Shown: positions 1 to 10,143, counted from the first letter of the stretch. The stretch: 64,000 nucleotides of DNA from Pseudomonas sp. GM21 (GCF_000282215.1 NZ_AKJS01000017.1:1-64000); one strand, 5' to 3'. Numbers and translations are program-made. The notes: generated from the sequence alone by a model not told the origin.

Positions 1-131
1 ATTGATTTGGCTTTTCTATCAAGTTACTCAAAATCACTGCTATATATAGACGCGCCCGTCACGAATGCGCACTATATTGCTCAATCGCAATGAACAATAC
101 TCCTGCTTCCCATTTTGGACGATGCCACGCA

Positions 132-1019
132 ATGAACGAACAGCCCCGCAGCCTTGCCTCGACCTTGTTCTCGGTAGGCCTGCTATTAATAGCCATGGCG
201 TCCATCCAGTCCGGAGCGTCTTTGGCTAAAAGTATGTTCCCTGTTATTGGCGCTCAAGGAACTACCACCTTACGCCTGATTTTCGCCAGCGTGATCATGC
301 TGCTTCTGCTGCGCCCATGGCGGGCGAAGTTCACCGAAAAATCCCTTCGCACCGTGATCATTTACGGAATGGCACTGGGCGGCATGAACTTCCTCTTCTA
401 TATGTCTTTACGCACCGTCCCCCTGGGCATTGCCGTAGCCCTGGAGTTCACCGGGCCGTTGGCGGTGGCAATCTACGCCTCGCGCCGCGCGATCGACTTT
501 TTGTGGATCGCACTGGCCGTTACAGGATTGATGCTGCTGATTCCAATTGGCGCCACCTCCGCAGGGATTGACCTGACAGGTGCAAGTTACGCTTTGGGCG
601 CGGGCGCCTGCTGGGCGCTATACATTCTTTTCGGCCAGAAGGCTGGCGCCGACAACGGCGTGCAAACCGCCGCCTTGGGCGTGATGATTGCCGCATTATT
701 TGTGGCCCCAATCGGCATCGTCCATGCCGGTGCCGCGCTACTAACTCCGGCCTTGATCCCCGTGGCCATCGGTGTTGCCATTCTGTCCACCGCCCTGCCC
801 TACACGCTGGAGATGGTAGCCCTCACCCGAATGCCAGCCCGTACGTTCGGCACATTAATGAGCATTGAACCGGCGTTCGGCGCGTTGTCAGGCCTTTTGT
901 TCCTGAATGAATACCTCTCACTGTCACAGTGGATGGCTATTTTGTGCATCATTCTGGCTTCCGTGGGTGCAACCATGACCATGGGCAGCGGTGCCAAGCC
1001 AGCGGTTGCGGCAGATTGA
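132..1019 (+). CDS. EamA/RhtA-type amino acid or metabolite exporter
   Basis: An inner-membrane drug/metabolite transporter with about ten hydrophobic segments over 295 residues, the usual size for two EamA repeats. RhtA relatives export threonine and homoserine, but the substrate cannot be read from sequence. I start at ATG 132 (MNEQPRSLAS) because the alternative ATG at 90 adds a polar stretch and has no ribosome site; neither start has a strong Shine-Dalgarno. It stands alone, followed by a 168-base gap and a small lipoprotein gene. Confidence 0.75.
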   Translation: MNEQPRSLASTLFSVGLLLIAMASIQSGASLAKSMFPVIGAQGTTTLRLIFASVIMLLLLRPWRAKFTEKSLRTVIIYGMALGGMNFLFYMSLRTVPLGIAVALEFTGPLAVAIYASRRAIDFLWIALAVTGLMLLIPIGATSAGIDLTGASYALGAGACWALYILFGQKAGADNGVQTAALGVMIAALFVAPIGIVHAGAALLTPALIPVAIGVAILSTALPYTLEMVALTRMPARTFGTLMSIEPAFGALSGLLFLNEYLSLSQWMAILCIILASVGATMTMGSGAKPAVAAD

Positions 1020-1187
1020 TACAGAGTTTTACGCAGGTCTGGTAATTACCTTTCAATTAAGCCATGTTTAGGCCCGTAACCTAGTGCCAGGCATGGATTT
1101 TTCAGGGTAGGGATATCAATACGCTTTAAGCGAGTGCGAATGCAGCGAGACCCGGGCACAAGATCCGGGAACGCTTTAAGGACAGCA

Positions 1188-1469
1188 ATGAAACGAATTT
1201 TGATATTGATAGCTGTACTTGCCGTTTCGGGTTGCGCGGCGACCTCGAAAACACAAGTCAAACACGGCAAAAAAGGGCTGCATCTTAACTGTTCAGGACT
1301 CTCATCCTCGTGGGACAAGTGCTACGCCAGCGCCGCCAACTCGTGCGCTCCCAAGGGATACAAGGTTATCGCCAAGTCGGGGGACGCGGTGGAAGAACCA
1401 GGAGATTATCCATTCGGGCTCAATCCAGCCGGCTACACCAGCCGCAGCATGATCGTCATTTGCAAATAG
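1188..1469 (+). CDS. Small putative lipoprotein of unknown function
   Basis: A 93-residue protein with a lipoprotein signal: basic MKR, a hydrophobic core, then the lipobox VSGC, so Cys is near residue 15. The mature part is short, with further Cys residues (NCSG, KCYA, NSCAP, final ICK) that could form disulfides in the envelope. AAGGA six bases before ATG 1188 supports this start over an upstream in-frame ATG. The gene converges on the TetR gene and their 3' ends overlap by 14 bases. I do not recognise the family. Confidence 0.65.
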   Translation: MKRILILIAVLAVSGCAATSKTQVKHGKKGLHLNCSGLSSSWDKCYASAANSCAPKGYKVIAKSGDAVEEPGDYPFGLNPAGYTSRSMIVICK

Positions 1470-2028
1470 ATTGATGCCGTCCGGCTATCTGGCGGCCAAT
1501 CTCATCGTAGCTGGACTTCAACACATTACGCTGGATGTCTGGTGTCGCCAGCATCCGGGCGACAACCAAAGCACCGATGCATTGCGACAGGATGGACCAA
1601 GCCAGGCTGTCGCTCTCCAGAATGCGCGCCCAATTCTCCTGCAGCTGACAAATCCATCGCTCCGCCTGTTGGCGAACCAGTACATCCGAACGAGCGATCT
1701 CAGCGCCCAACGCCGGCAACGCGCATCCGGACTCTGGATGCTCGACATGCGCCATGCTCAAGTAATGCTTGACGCAACGCTCAAGTTTTTCGCACCCCTG
1801 GTCGGCGCCTAGTCGTTCCAGGCTTTGACTTAGCTCACGCTCGACGATTGAAGCGAACAGCTCGTCCTTCGACGAAAAATGACTATAGAAAGCCCCGCCG
1901 CTCAAACCGATCGCATTCATCAAACCGTCTACACCGACCGTGGAAAAGCCTGACTTCTTGGCTGACACCGCACTGCTTTCCAGCAGCTTCTCTTTGGTTT
2001 CCAACTTGTGACTGGCCGAGTAGCGCAT
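1456..2028 (-). CDS. TetR/AcrR-family repressor
   Basis: A 190-residue one-component regulator. Its N-terminal helix-turn-helix is clear: AKKSGFSTVGVDGLM, then GLSGGAFYSHFSSKDEL, the classic TetR recognition helix. The C-terminal half is a ligand/dimer domain of the type paired with SDR and isomerase genes. I start at MRYSASHKLETK (ATG at 2028), which has GAGGA about seven bases upstream and matches the usual N-terminus; a longer frame begins at 2052. It is divergent from the SDR-isomerase pair and probably represses it through the repeats at 2078-2104. Confidence 0.8.
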   Translation of the reverse strand: MRYSASHKLETKEKLLESSAVSAKKSGFSTVGVDGLMNAIGLSGGAFYSHFSSKDELFASIVERELSQSLERLGADQGCEKLERCVKHYLSMAHVEHPESGCALPALGAEIARSDVLVRQQAERWICQLQENWARILESDSLAWSILSQCIGALVVARMLATPDIQRNVLKSSYDEIGRQIAGRHQSICK

Positions 2029-2077
2029 CGCCATTTCCTCAGGATTGATCATCTTGACGCATGCCGCATCGTAGCAT

Positions 2078-2104
2078 AACGTTCGTTTAGTTAACGATCG
2101 TTTA
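2078..2104. promoter_or_regulatory. Probable TetR operator between divergent genes
   Basis: Two copies of a near-palindrome lie in the TetR/SDR gap: AACGTTCGTT at 2078-2087 and the perfect palindrome AACGATCGTT at 2093-2102. Both are followed by TA, so CGWTCGTTTA recurs with a 15-base period. Placement and symmetry suit a TetR repressor acting on both genes. Confidence 0.55.
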
Positions 2105-2120
2105 CCAAAAGGATCAACCC

Positions 2121-2849
2121 ATGAATAACAAGAAAGTCGTACTGGTTGTCGGCGCTGGGGATGCTACCGGCGGAGCCATTGCCAAACGTTTTGCACAGGA
2201 AGGCTACGTAGCCTGTGTCACCCGACGCAGTGCCGACAAACTTCAGCCCCTGGTCGACGCCATTAAAGCCAATGGCGGTGACGCCCACGGATTTGCTTGC
2301 GATGCGCGCAAGGAAGAAGAGGTCATTGCACTGGTCGAGCAGATTGAAAGCGAGATCGGGCCCATCGAAGCGCTTGTCTTCAATATCGGCGCCAATGTGC
2401 CCTGCAGCATTCTTGAAGAAACCGCCCGCAAGTATTTCAAGATCTGGGAAATGGCCTGTTTTTCAGGTTTTCTTAATGCCCGTGAAGTCGCCAAGCGCAT
2501 GGCCAAGCGCCAACGGGGCACTATCCTGTTCACCGGAGCTACCGCTGGCATGCGAGGTGCCGCTGGATTCGCAGCGTTCGCCGGTGCCAAACACGGGATT
2601 CGAGCCTTGGCCCAAAGCATGGCGCGTGAGCTCGGCCCCATGAACATTCACGTTGCCCATGTCGTCGTCGACGGGGCTATCGATACCGATTTCATCCGCG
2701 AGAGCTTCCCGGAGAAATACGCAACCAAAGACGAAGACGGCATTCTCAACCCCGAGCACATCGCCGAGAACTATTGGTACCTGCACAGCCAGCCACGGGA
2801 CGCCTGGACTTTCGAACTGGATTTACGGCCCTGGAGCGAGCGCTGGTAA
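2121..2849 (+). CDS. SDR-fold protein with atypical active site
   Basis: A 242-residue short-chain dehydrogenase/reductase fold. The nucleotide-binding turn is GAGDATGG (residues 11-18) instead of TGxxxGIG, and NNAG is replaced by NIGA near 88-91. At the catalytic YxxxK the sequence reads FAGAK, so Phe153 stands where Tyr is expected while Lys157 is kept. The catalytic Ser position is Ala/Thr near 140-141. It may bind NAD(P) without normal SDR chemistry, or belong to a divergent subfamily. It is followed 37 bases later by a DsbA-fold isomerase gene and is divergent from a TetR gene. Confidence 0.75.
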   Translation: MNNKKVVLVVGAGDATGGAIAKRFAQEGYVACVTRRSADKLQPLVDAIKANGGDAHGFACDARKEEEVIALVEQIESEIGPIEALVFNIGANVPCSILEETARKYFKIWEMACFSGFLNAREVAKRMAKRQRGTILFTGATAGMRGAAGFAAFAGAKHGIRALAQSMARELGPMNIHVAHVVVDGAIDTDFIRESFPEKYATKDEDGILNPEHIAENYWYLHSQPRDAWTFELDLRPWSERW

Positions 2850-2886
2850 GCCCCTCCCCTATAACAATAAACAGAGCGCACTGACC

Positions 2887-3477
2887 ATGAGCAAAACCGT
2901 GGAGTTCTTTTTCGACCTCGGCAGCCCGGCCACCTACCTGGCCTACACCCAGCTACCGAAAATCTGTGAGCAAACCGGCAGCCAACTGATTTACACGCCA
3001 ATGCTGTTGGGTGGCGTCTTCAAAGCCACCGGCAACGCTTCACCGGCAGTCATCCCGGCCAAAGGCCGTTACATGTTTGAAGACCTCGACCGCTATGCAA
3101 AACGCTATGGCGTACCACTGAAGTTCAACCCGCACTTCCCCATCAACACCCTGATGCTGATGCGCGCAGTGACGGGGATTCAGTTACGTCATCCCGAGCG
3201 CTTCCTGGCGTTTATCGATTGCCTGTTCACTGCCCTCTGGGTTGAAGGCCGCAGCCTTGATGACCCTGCTACCGTGGCCGAGGTGTTGACGCAAAACGGT
3301 TTTGCGCCCAATGAAGTACTCGCCCTGACAGCCGATGAGGAGGTCAAAACCCTCCTCAAGGGCAATACCGAGAAAGCCGTACAGCGCGGGGTATTTGGTG
3401 CACCGAGCATGTTCGTCGGCAACCATATGTACTTTGGTCAGGATCGGCTGGACTTCGTAATTGAAGCCCTGAGATAA
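2887..3477 (+). CDS. 2-hydroxychromene-2-carboxylate isomerase/DsbA-family protein
   Basis: A 196-residue kappa-GST/DsbA-fold protein opening with VEFFFDLGSPATYLAY, typical of the HCCA isomerase family; the SP motif replaces the CxxC of true DsbA. Relatives use glutathione to isomerise aromatic or quinone intermediates. The FGAPSMFV motif near the C-terminus contains the conserved cis-Pro of thioredoxin folds. The start ATG 2887 lies just after the SDR gene, so the two are probably co-transcribed and TetR-regulated. The substrate is unknown. Confidence 0.75.
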   Translation: MSKTVEFFFDLGSPATYLAYTQLPKICEQTGSQLIYTPMLLGGVFKATGNASPAVIPAKGRYMFEDLDRYAKRYGVPLKFNPHFPINTLMLMRAVTGIQLRHPERFLAFIDCLFTALWVEGRSLDDPATVAEVLTQNGFAPNEVLALTADEEVKTLLKGNTEKAVQRGVFGAPSMFVGNHMYFGQDRLDFVIEALR

Positions 3478-3512
3478 GCAACCAAGGCCACGACGTACGA
3501 ATGACGAAGAGT

Positions 3513-3534
3513 CAGGCGCTCGACCAAGCGCCTG
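3513..3534. terminator. Hairpin between convergent genes
   Basis: A perfect 8-bp stem, CAGGCGCT with AGCGCCTG and a 6-base loop, lies between the isomerase and aminopeptidase 3' ends. There is no T-run on either side, so termination is only suggested. Confidence 0.4.
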
Positions 3535-3546
3535 AACTCAAACCCG

Positions 3547-5355
3547 TCAAATAGCCGCAGTTCGGGTGTTCAACCACTCAAGTGCGGCGCCATCGAGCAG
3601 TGGGCTCAAGCGCTCGCGCACTTCGGCGTGGTAGGCGTTAAACCACTGCTTTTCTTCCAGTGTCAGCAGCGACGGCTCCAGGCAGCGGGTGTCGATCGGA
3701 CACAGCGTCAGGGTTTCGAACTTGAGGAACTCACCAAATTCGCTGGTACCCGCTTCACGGTTCAGCGCCAGGTTCTCGATTCGCACGCCCCATCGGCCCG
3801 GACGGTAAGTGCCTGGCTCGATGGAAGTGATCATGCCCGGTTGCATCGCGGTCTGCGGAGTAGCCGCGGCCTGATAGGCGATGACCTGCGGGCCTTCGTG
3901 AACGTTGAGGAAGTAGCCAACGCCATGGCCGGTGCCGTGACCGTAGTCGACGCTTTCGGCCCAGATCGGCGCGCGAGCAATGGCATCGAGTAACGGCGAC
4001 AAAATTCCCCGAGGGAATTGTGCACGGGACAGAGCGATCACGCCTTTGAGTACGCGTGTGCAGTCGCGTTTCTGCTCATCCGTCGGCGTACCCACCGGCA
4101 CCATCCGCGTAATGTCAGTGGTGCCACCCAGGTATTGACCGCCGGAGTCGATCAGCAACAGACCGTCCCCCTCGATCACCGCGTGCTCTTCTTCGGTCGC
4201 GTGGTAGTGCGGCATCGCGCCATTGGCGTTGAACGCAGCAATGGTATTGAAACTCAGCGACACGTAGCCAGGACGTCGGGTGCGCGCGGCGGTGAGGTGT
4301 TCGTCGATGGTCAGTTCGGTGATGCGCTCACGACCCAGGGCCGAGTCCAGCCAAGTGAAGAACTCGCACAGAGCGGCGCCGTCCTGCTCCATGGCCTGAC
4401 GAATGTGCTCGGCGTCAGCCAGGCTTTTCTGCGACTTGGCCAACGTGGTCGGGTTCAGGCCTTCGACAAGTTTTACGCCACTGTCGAGGTTTTCCAGCAA
4501 ACCGGCAGTGACGCGTGCCGGATCGACCAGCACGCTCGCACCGCTTGGCACGGCGCGCAAGGCGGCGGCCACTTCACTGTAATCTCGCAGGGTCACGCCG
4601 TCTTGCTCAAGCACCGCACGCAGTTCGGCATCGACTTTGCTCAGGGCCACGAACAGGGTGGCCTGCTCCTGGCTGATCAAGGCGAAGGACACGAACACCG
4701 GGTTGAACGATACGTCGCCACCGCGCAGATTGAACAACCAGGCGATGTCATCCAGGGTGGCGACAAAATGCCAGTCTGCGCCACGGTCTTTCAGCACCTC
4801 GCGCAGTTTCGCGAGTTTTTCACCACGGCTGACCGTCGCCTGCGGCGGCAAATGTTGATAGATCGGCTCATTCGGCAGCGTCGGGCGGTCGCTCCAGACT
4901 TCGCTCAACAGGTCGATGTCAGTACGCAGGCGTGCGCCGCGCTCTTCGAGTTTGCTACCCAGGGTCCGCGCCGAGCCCACTGCCATCACTGCACCATCCA
5001 CCGCGACGACGCCCCCTTCAGGGGTTTGCTCGGCCAGCCAGTCCAGTGGGCCGGGCTGACCAGGTTGCAGCTTGACCAGTTCGATACCGCTGCCCTTGAG
5101 TTCCTTGGTCGCTTGTTCCCAATAGCGGCTGTCGGCCCAGACGCCGGCAAAATCCGGCGTAACGATCAGCGTGCCGACCGAGCCATGGAAGCCCGACAAC
5201 CACTGCCGTCCCTGCCAGTAGCCAGGCAAGTATTCCGACAGGTGCGGATCGGCCGACGGCACCAGCAAGGCATGAATGCCTTCACGGCTCATCAGTTCGC
5301 GGGTTTGCGCCAGGCGCTGGGGCACCGATCCATTGATCGAAGGCTGCGTACTCAT
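3547..5355 (-). CDS. Aminopeptidase P family protein (M24 Xaa-Pro peptidase)
   Basis: A 602-residue cytosolic metallopeptidase that should remove N-terminal residues preceding proline. It has the long three-domain layout: two creatinase-like N-terminal domains followed by the pita-bread M24 domain. Metal ligands are visible: Asp in LLIDSGG and in GTTDITRM, His in GHGTGHGVGYF, and Glu in TSIEPG and RIENL. AGGAGACACG before the ATG at 5355 supports the start. It lies 64 bases downstream of the cysteine desulfurase gene on the same strand, and the two may share a transcript. Confidence 0.88.
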   Translation of the reverse strand: MSTQPSINGSVPQRLAQTRELMSREGIHALLVPSADPHLSEYLPGYWQGRQWLSGFHGSVGTLIVTPDFAGVWADSRYWEQATKELKGSGIELVKLQPGQPGPLDWLAEQTPEGGVVAVDGAVMAVGSARTLGSKLEERGARLRTDIDLLSEVWSDRPTLPNEPIYQHLPPQATVSRGEKLAKLREVLKDRGADWHFVATLDDIAWLFNLRGGDVSFNPVFVSFALISQEQATLFVALSKVDAELRAVLEQDGVTLRDYSEVAAALRAVPSGASVLVDPARVTAGLLENLDSGVKLVEGLNPTTLAKSQKSLADAEHIRQAMEQDGAALCEFFTWLDSALGRERITELTIDEHLTAARTRRPGYVSLSFNTIAAFNANGAMPHYHATEEEHAVIEGDGLLLIDSGGQYLGGTTDITRMVPVGTPTDEQKRDCTRVLKGVIALSRAQFPRGILSPLLDAIARAPIWAESVDYGHGTGHGVGYFLNVHEGPQVIAYQAAATPQTAMQPGMITSIEPGTYRPGRWGVRIENLALNREAGTSEFGEFLKFETLTLCPIDTRCLEPSLLTLEEKQWFNAYHAEVRERLSPLLDGAALEWLNTRTAAI

Positions 5356-5419
5356 CGTGTCTCCTGCTAATCACTTCAGCTAATTGTTGAGTGCCGATCT
5401 GAGTCGGCGCTTTAAGGCG

Positions 5420-6577
5420 CTACTGCCAGAATGCCGGGGCGCTGGCGCAGGCCGCTTTGATCAGGTGCACCGCCTGGTCGACGTCTTGCTCGGTGGTGAA
5501 CCGGCCGAGACTCAGGCGAATCGTGCGGTTCGCCGAGCGAGCGTCATGCCCCAGGGCCAGCAGCACATGGGATGGAACGTTGCTGGCGGAGTTACAGGCC
5601 GATGTCGCGGAAAACGCGATCGAATGGCTCAACGCCGCGGAATTGAACTCACCTTCGCTGAAGGTCAGGCTCAAGGTATGAGGAATGCGTTGGGTCGGGC
5701 TGCCATTGAGGTGAACGCCGGGAAGACTCAGCAACTGCTCAAGCAAACGTTTACGCAAACGCACGATCGAGGCTTTCTCTTCATCAAATGAAGCAGCGGC
5801 CAATGCGAAGGCCGCACCCATCGCAGCTATCTGATGGGTTGCCAGGGTGCCGGAACGCAATCCGCCCTCGTGACCACCGCCGTGAATCTGTGCCTGCAAG
5901 CGTTGCTGCGCGCGCGGACCGACGTACAGCGCCCCGATACCTTTGGGGCCGTAGATCTTGTGCGCGGAAAACGACATCAGGTCCACCGGCAGGCGGGCCA
6001 GATCGATCGCCACTTTGCCCGCGCCCTGAGCCGCGTCGACATGGAACAACGCATCGCGTGCACGCACGACTTCGCCGATGGCGGCGATATCGTTGACCGT
6101 GCCCAGTTCGTTGTTGACCAGCATCAGCGACACCAGAAAGGTGTCCTCGCGCATCGCTTCGCTGACCGCTTGCGCCGTGATCAAACCATCGGCGTCAGGT
6201 ACCAGATACGTCACCGCAACACCGGCGTCCTGCAATTGTTTCGCCGTGTCGAGAATCGCCTTGTGTTCGATTTGGCTGGTAATGATGTGCCCGCCGCTGA
6301 CACCCCGCGCCTGGGCCACGCCCTTGAGCGCGAGGTTGTTGGACTCGGTGGCGCCGGAGGTCCAGACGATCTGCGCAGCCTGTGCGCCGACCAGTTCGGC
6401 GACCTGCTGCCGGGCGTGCTCGACCGACTGCCGGGCTTGCTGGCCGAAGGCATGGGAGCTGGACGCCGGGTTGCCGAAATTGCCGGTAAAACCCAGACAC
6501 TCGACCATGACCTTGATGACTCGCTCATCCACCGGCGTGGTAGCGGCGTAATCGAAATACAACGGACGTTTATTCAT
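5420..6577 (-). CDS. IscS-like cysteine desulfurase
   Basis: A 385-residue class V aminotransferase-fold, PLP-dependent enzyme that takes sulfur from cysteine. It starts with YFDYAATTPVD, the PLP lysine lies in SFSAHKIYGPKG, and the persulfide-forming cysteine sits in the loop SATSACNSAS, as in group I IscS/NifS proteins. No isc or suf partners are adjacent, so this looks like a stand-alone paralogue rather than the housekeeping iscS. The aminopeptidase P gene follows on the same strand. Confidence 0.85.
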   Translation of the reverse strand: MNKRPLYFDYAATTPVDERVIKVMVECLGFTGNFGNPASSSHAFGQQARQSVEHARQQVAELVGAQAAQIVWTSGATESNNLALKGVAQARGVSGGHIITSQIEHKAILDTAKQLQDAGVAVTYLVPDADGLITAQAVSEAMREDTFLVSLMLVNNELGTVNDIAAIGEVVRARDALFHVDAAQGAGKVAIDLARLPVDLMSFSAHKIYGPKGIGALYVGPRAQQRLQAQIHGGGHEGGLRSGTLATHQIAAMGAAFALAAASFDEEKASIVRLRKRLLEQLLSLPGVHLNGSPTQRIPHTLSLTFSEGEFNSAALSHSIAFSATSACNSASNVPSHVLLALGHDARSANRTIRLSLGRFTTEQDVDQAVHLIKAACASAPAFWQ

Positions 6578-6781
6578 AAAAGACTCGCAGAGCGTGTTCC
6601 GGGATCAGGAGGCTCGTAACGGAAACGTCAAAACGCAGCCTTGTGAGCTGCGTCGATATTTCAGTACGTTAGAAATACCTGATCGGAGGCCGTTAATGAA
6701 GGGCAACTTCATTTAAAAGTGCGTAGGAACGCTCCTGAAGTCGAGCTTAACAGGCATCAGGCAAGCGGTTGAAGCAATGCG

Positions 6782-7396
6782 TCAGCCAATGCTTTCAAGA
6801 AGTAACGGATACAGCGAAGCCACCAACAGCAAGGCCATGCCCCAGTTGAACAGGCGCAACCAGCGGCGATCCTTCAACACGTTGCGTAACAGCGTGCCGC
6901 AACCGGCCCAGACGCTGACACTCGGCAAGTTGATCAACGCGAACACGGCCGCAATCACGAGCACATTGGTGAAATAGCCCTGCATCGGTGTGTAGGTGCT
7001 GATGGCACCAATGGCCATGATCCACGCTTTGGGATTGACCCATTGAAACGCGGCGGCGCCCAAATAACTGATGGGTTTGCTCTCGCCCTTCTCGCTCTCG
7101 GAGACCGGACCCGAGTGGGCAATTTTCCACGCCAGATACAGCAAATACGCCGCGCCGATATAGCGCAGAACGGTGTAGAGCATGGGATAGGTTTGAAACA
7201 CGGTACCAAGACCGAACCCGACAGCGACCACCAGGACAAAGAAACCACAGGTGATACCCAACATGTGCGGGATGGTGCGGTTAAAGCCGAAGTTCACGCC
7301 TGATGCCAGCAACATGGTGTTGTTAGGGCCGGGAGTGATCGAGGTGACGAGTGCAAACAGGGCGAAGCCCATCAGCAGGTCGAGTGAGAGCGTCAT
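6782..7396 (-). CDS. LysE/RhtB-family amino acid exporter
   Basis: A 204-residue inner-membrane protein with about six hydrophobic segments. It carries the family motif TPGPNNTMLLASG near residues 21-33, followed by GFNRTIPHMLGI. Relatives export lysine, homoserine, threonine or similar compounds; the substrate here is unknown. It reads away from the small lipoprotein gene at 7500-7769 on the same strand, with a gap of about 100 bases between them. Confidence 0.85.
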   Translation of the reverse strand: MTLSLDLLMGFALFALVTSITPGPNNTMLLASGVNFGFNRTIPHMLGITCGFFVLVVAVGFGLGTVFQTYPMLYTVLRYIGAAYLLYLAWKIAHSGPVSESEKGESKPISYLGAAAFQWVNPKAWIMAIGAISTYTPMQGYFTNVLVIAAVFALINLPSVSVWAGCGTLLRNVLKDRRWLRLFNWGMALLLVASLYPLLLESIG

Positions 7397-7499
7397 GAGC
7401 GGCAGTCCATTTGGGTCAATCGGGTGTTAAGACCCTATCGCACGCCTTGCGGGAAACCCACGGACAGTTACGTAAAACTTCGAGCGGTACAGTTTTCAA

Positions 7500-7769
7500 T
7501 CAACTTGGACGACCGTGAAGCTGTACAGCACGTTCGGCGTTCATCTCGCCGTGTTTATCGAAACCAAAGGGTTTCTGCGGTTGACCGAGTAATGCCGCTT
7601 TCTTCGCGTGGTACTCCTCGAAAGACAAACCACGACGGTTCAATTCCTCAAGCGCCAATTCCCTGGATTCTTCGGCGGTGTAGGGCCGTAATTCCGGTGA
7701 AACATGGCTGGCACATCCGGCAAGCACGGAGATGGCGAGCAGCAAGAAAGTAGCGATTAAAGGTTTCAT
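7500..7769 (-). CDS. Small putative lipoprotein
   Basis: An 89-residue protein with a lipoprotein signal (MKPLIATFLLLAISVLAGC, lipobox LAGC, Cys19) and a charged, probably helical mature part (YTAEESRELALEELNRRGLS). The start is ATG 7769 rather than an upstream frame opening, because the signal peptide begins there. Function is unknown. Confidence 0.6.
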   Translation of the reverse strand: MKPLIATFLLLAISVLAGCASHVSPELRPYTAEESRELALEELNRRGLSFEEYHAKKAALLGQPQKPFGFDKHGEMNAERAVQLHGRPS

Positions 7770-7983
7770 TGTTGGCGTCCTGCATCTGGGTTCGGGGCAA
7801 TGAACACAGGCTACTCGCGCCGTTTCTCTAGCAGAAATCAACGCTCTCGATAGTGGCTATCGACTTCCGCAAACACTCAACAAGCCGCAACGAACCATAT
7901 TCCTTTTTGAGCTATTAATATTAATTTAATGTCTTTTGAGGAATAACACACACCCTCTATAACAACGCCATCGCCTGACGAAG

Positions 7984-8014
7984 TGTTGCCCAAGCAACTG
8001 TTTGCCGGGCAACA
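7984..8014. promoter_or_regulatory. 31-bp inverted repeat upstream of the sigma-54 activator
   Basis: TGTTGCCC at 7984-7991 pairs with GGGCAACA at 8007-8014, with a smaller dyad AACTGTT at the centre (7996-8002). It lies 145 bases before the activator gene inside a 390-base gap (7770-8159) that holds no evident gene. It could be the activator's own enhancer-like binding site. Confidence 0.4.
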
Positions 8015-8023
8015 GTCATCCAT

Positions 8024-8039
8024 TGGCGCAACCTGAGCA
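8024..8039 (+). promoter_or_regulatory. Candidate sigma-54 (-24/-12) promoter
   Basis: TGGCGC at 8024-8029 and GAGCA at 8035-8039 keep the GG-N10-GC spacing of sigma-54 promoters, but the -12 box departs from TTGC. With the dyad at 7984-8014 just upstream this would suggest autoregulation. It is a weak match. Confidence 0.3.
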
Positions 8040-8159
8040 CTCACCCCCCTGCATGACCCGGTGGATTACAAACTCCATGAGCTGGGTGACTGGTCGCTGA
8101 ACCAGGCCTAGTCGTCTCCGACTTTCTATTCATAGCTTTCATTTCATGGAGCGAACCCC

Positions 8160-9263
<1,104 letters not shown>

Positions 9264-9528
9264 CCCACCGGCGGGGGCGCTGCTGCAATCGAATACAGAT
9301 CCGAAATAACGGCGCGGCCATCGTCGGAACGCCGCCCGGAGTCGGCTCGCTCCCACAGGTCCCGCTTTCAATGCGTAGTCGGCAATCTGCTGCTGCGCTG
9401 TTGTTAGCTGAACAGCGTTACTGCTCGTCGGGCGCTCGGTAGCCAACACGACACGGGCCTATATTTATTCGGTCGGAAATCGACACAGGACGCCTTTTCT
9501 TCCACAACAACAAACAGGGAGATTCATC

Positions 9529-9987
9529 ATGAGCGTAAAACCCATTCCAGAGGGTTATCACAGCATCACCCCGTATCTGGGCATTCACAAAGCGGCTGAA
9601 GCGATCGAGTTCTACAAGAAGGCCTTTGGCGCCATCGAAGTCGTGCGTTTGGCCATGCCGGACGGCGGGATCGGACATGCCGAACTGCGGATCGGCGACT
9701 GCCCGGTCATGCTCGGCACACCGTGTGATCAGGGGCCGTTGAGCAATCCTGACAACTCACCGTCGGTGGGCCTGCATCTGTATGTGACGGATGTGGACAA
9801 GTCCTATAAACAAGCGATTGCGGCGGGTGGCACAGTGGTGTCGGAGGTCAAGGACCAGTTTTACGGTGACCGTTCCGGGACGCTGATGGATCCGTATGGA
9901 CACTTGTGGTTTCTGGCCACGCGCAAGGAGGATTTGACTCAAGAGCAGATTGAGCAACGGGCCAAGGAGATGTTTAAGCAAGGTTAA
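9529..9987 (+). CDS. VOC-family (PhnB/glyoxalase-like) protein
   Basis: A 152-residue vicinal-oxygen-chelate protein beginning YHSITPYLGIHKAAEAIEFY and containing the paired beta-alpha-beta-beta-beta modules; the motif GDRSGTLMDPYGHLWF is typical of PhnB-like members. Such proteins are often annotated as glyoxalase or bleomycin resistance, but the reaction is usually unknown. The start is well placed after a GGGAG ribosome site. It stands alone. Confidence 0.8.
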   Translation: MSVKPIPEGYHSITPYLGIHKAAEAIEFYKKAFGAIEVVRLAMPDGGIGHAELRIGDCPVMLGTPCDQGPLSNPDNSPSVGLHLYVTDVDKSYKQAIAAGGTVVSEVKDQFYGDRSGTLMDPYGHLWFLATRKEDLTQEQIEQRAKEMFKQG

Positions 9988-10042
9988 GATCTTCAGTGCC
10001 TGACAGGCTCGCTTCCACGTTTGACTGGCGTACTCCGTCCCC

Positions 10043-10066
10043 TGTGGGAGCGAGCTTGCTCGCGAT
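10043..10066. repeat. Single Pseudomonas REP unit
   Basis: A 24-base copy differing by one base from the REP arms at 38874-38966 and 48188-48252. Here it has no partner. Confidence 0.7.
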
Positions 10067-10124
10067 AGGCCATTTCCAACACCACAAAACCCCGCTTTGC
10101 CCCCTCCCTCATCAACACACATTC

Positions 10125-10143
10125 GCTAATAAGAAACATTTAC
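10125..10143. promoter_or_regulatory. Candidate Fur box upstream of fpvG
   Basis: The 19 bases agree with the Fur consensus at 13 of 19 positions. A second partial match containing TGATTCTCAT follows near 10160. Direct Fur control would suit an iron-release operon. The match is moderate. Confidence 0.35.

Noticed and set aside
4018..5370. A 450-codon open frame antisense to the aminopeptidase P gene
   Set aside because: The minus-strand protein has all M24 metal ligands; the opposite frame has no domain.
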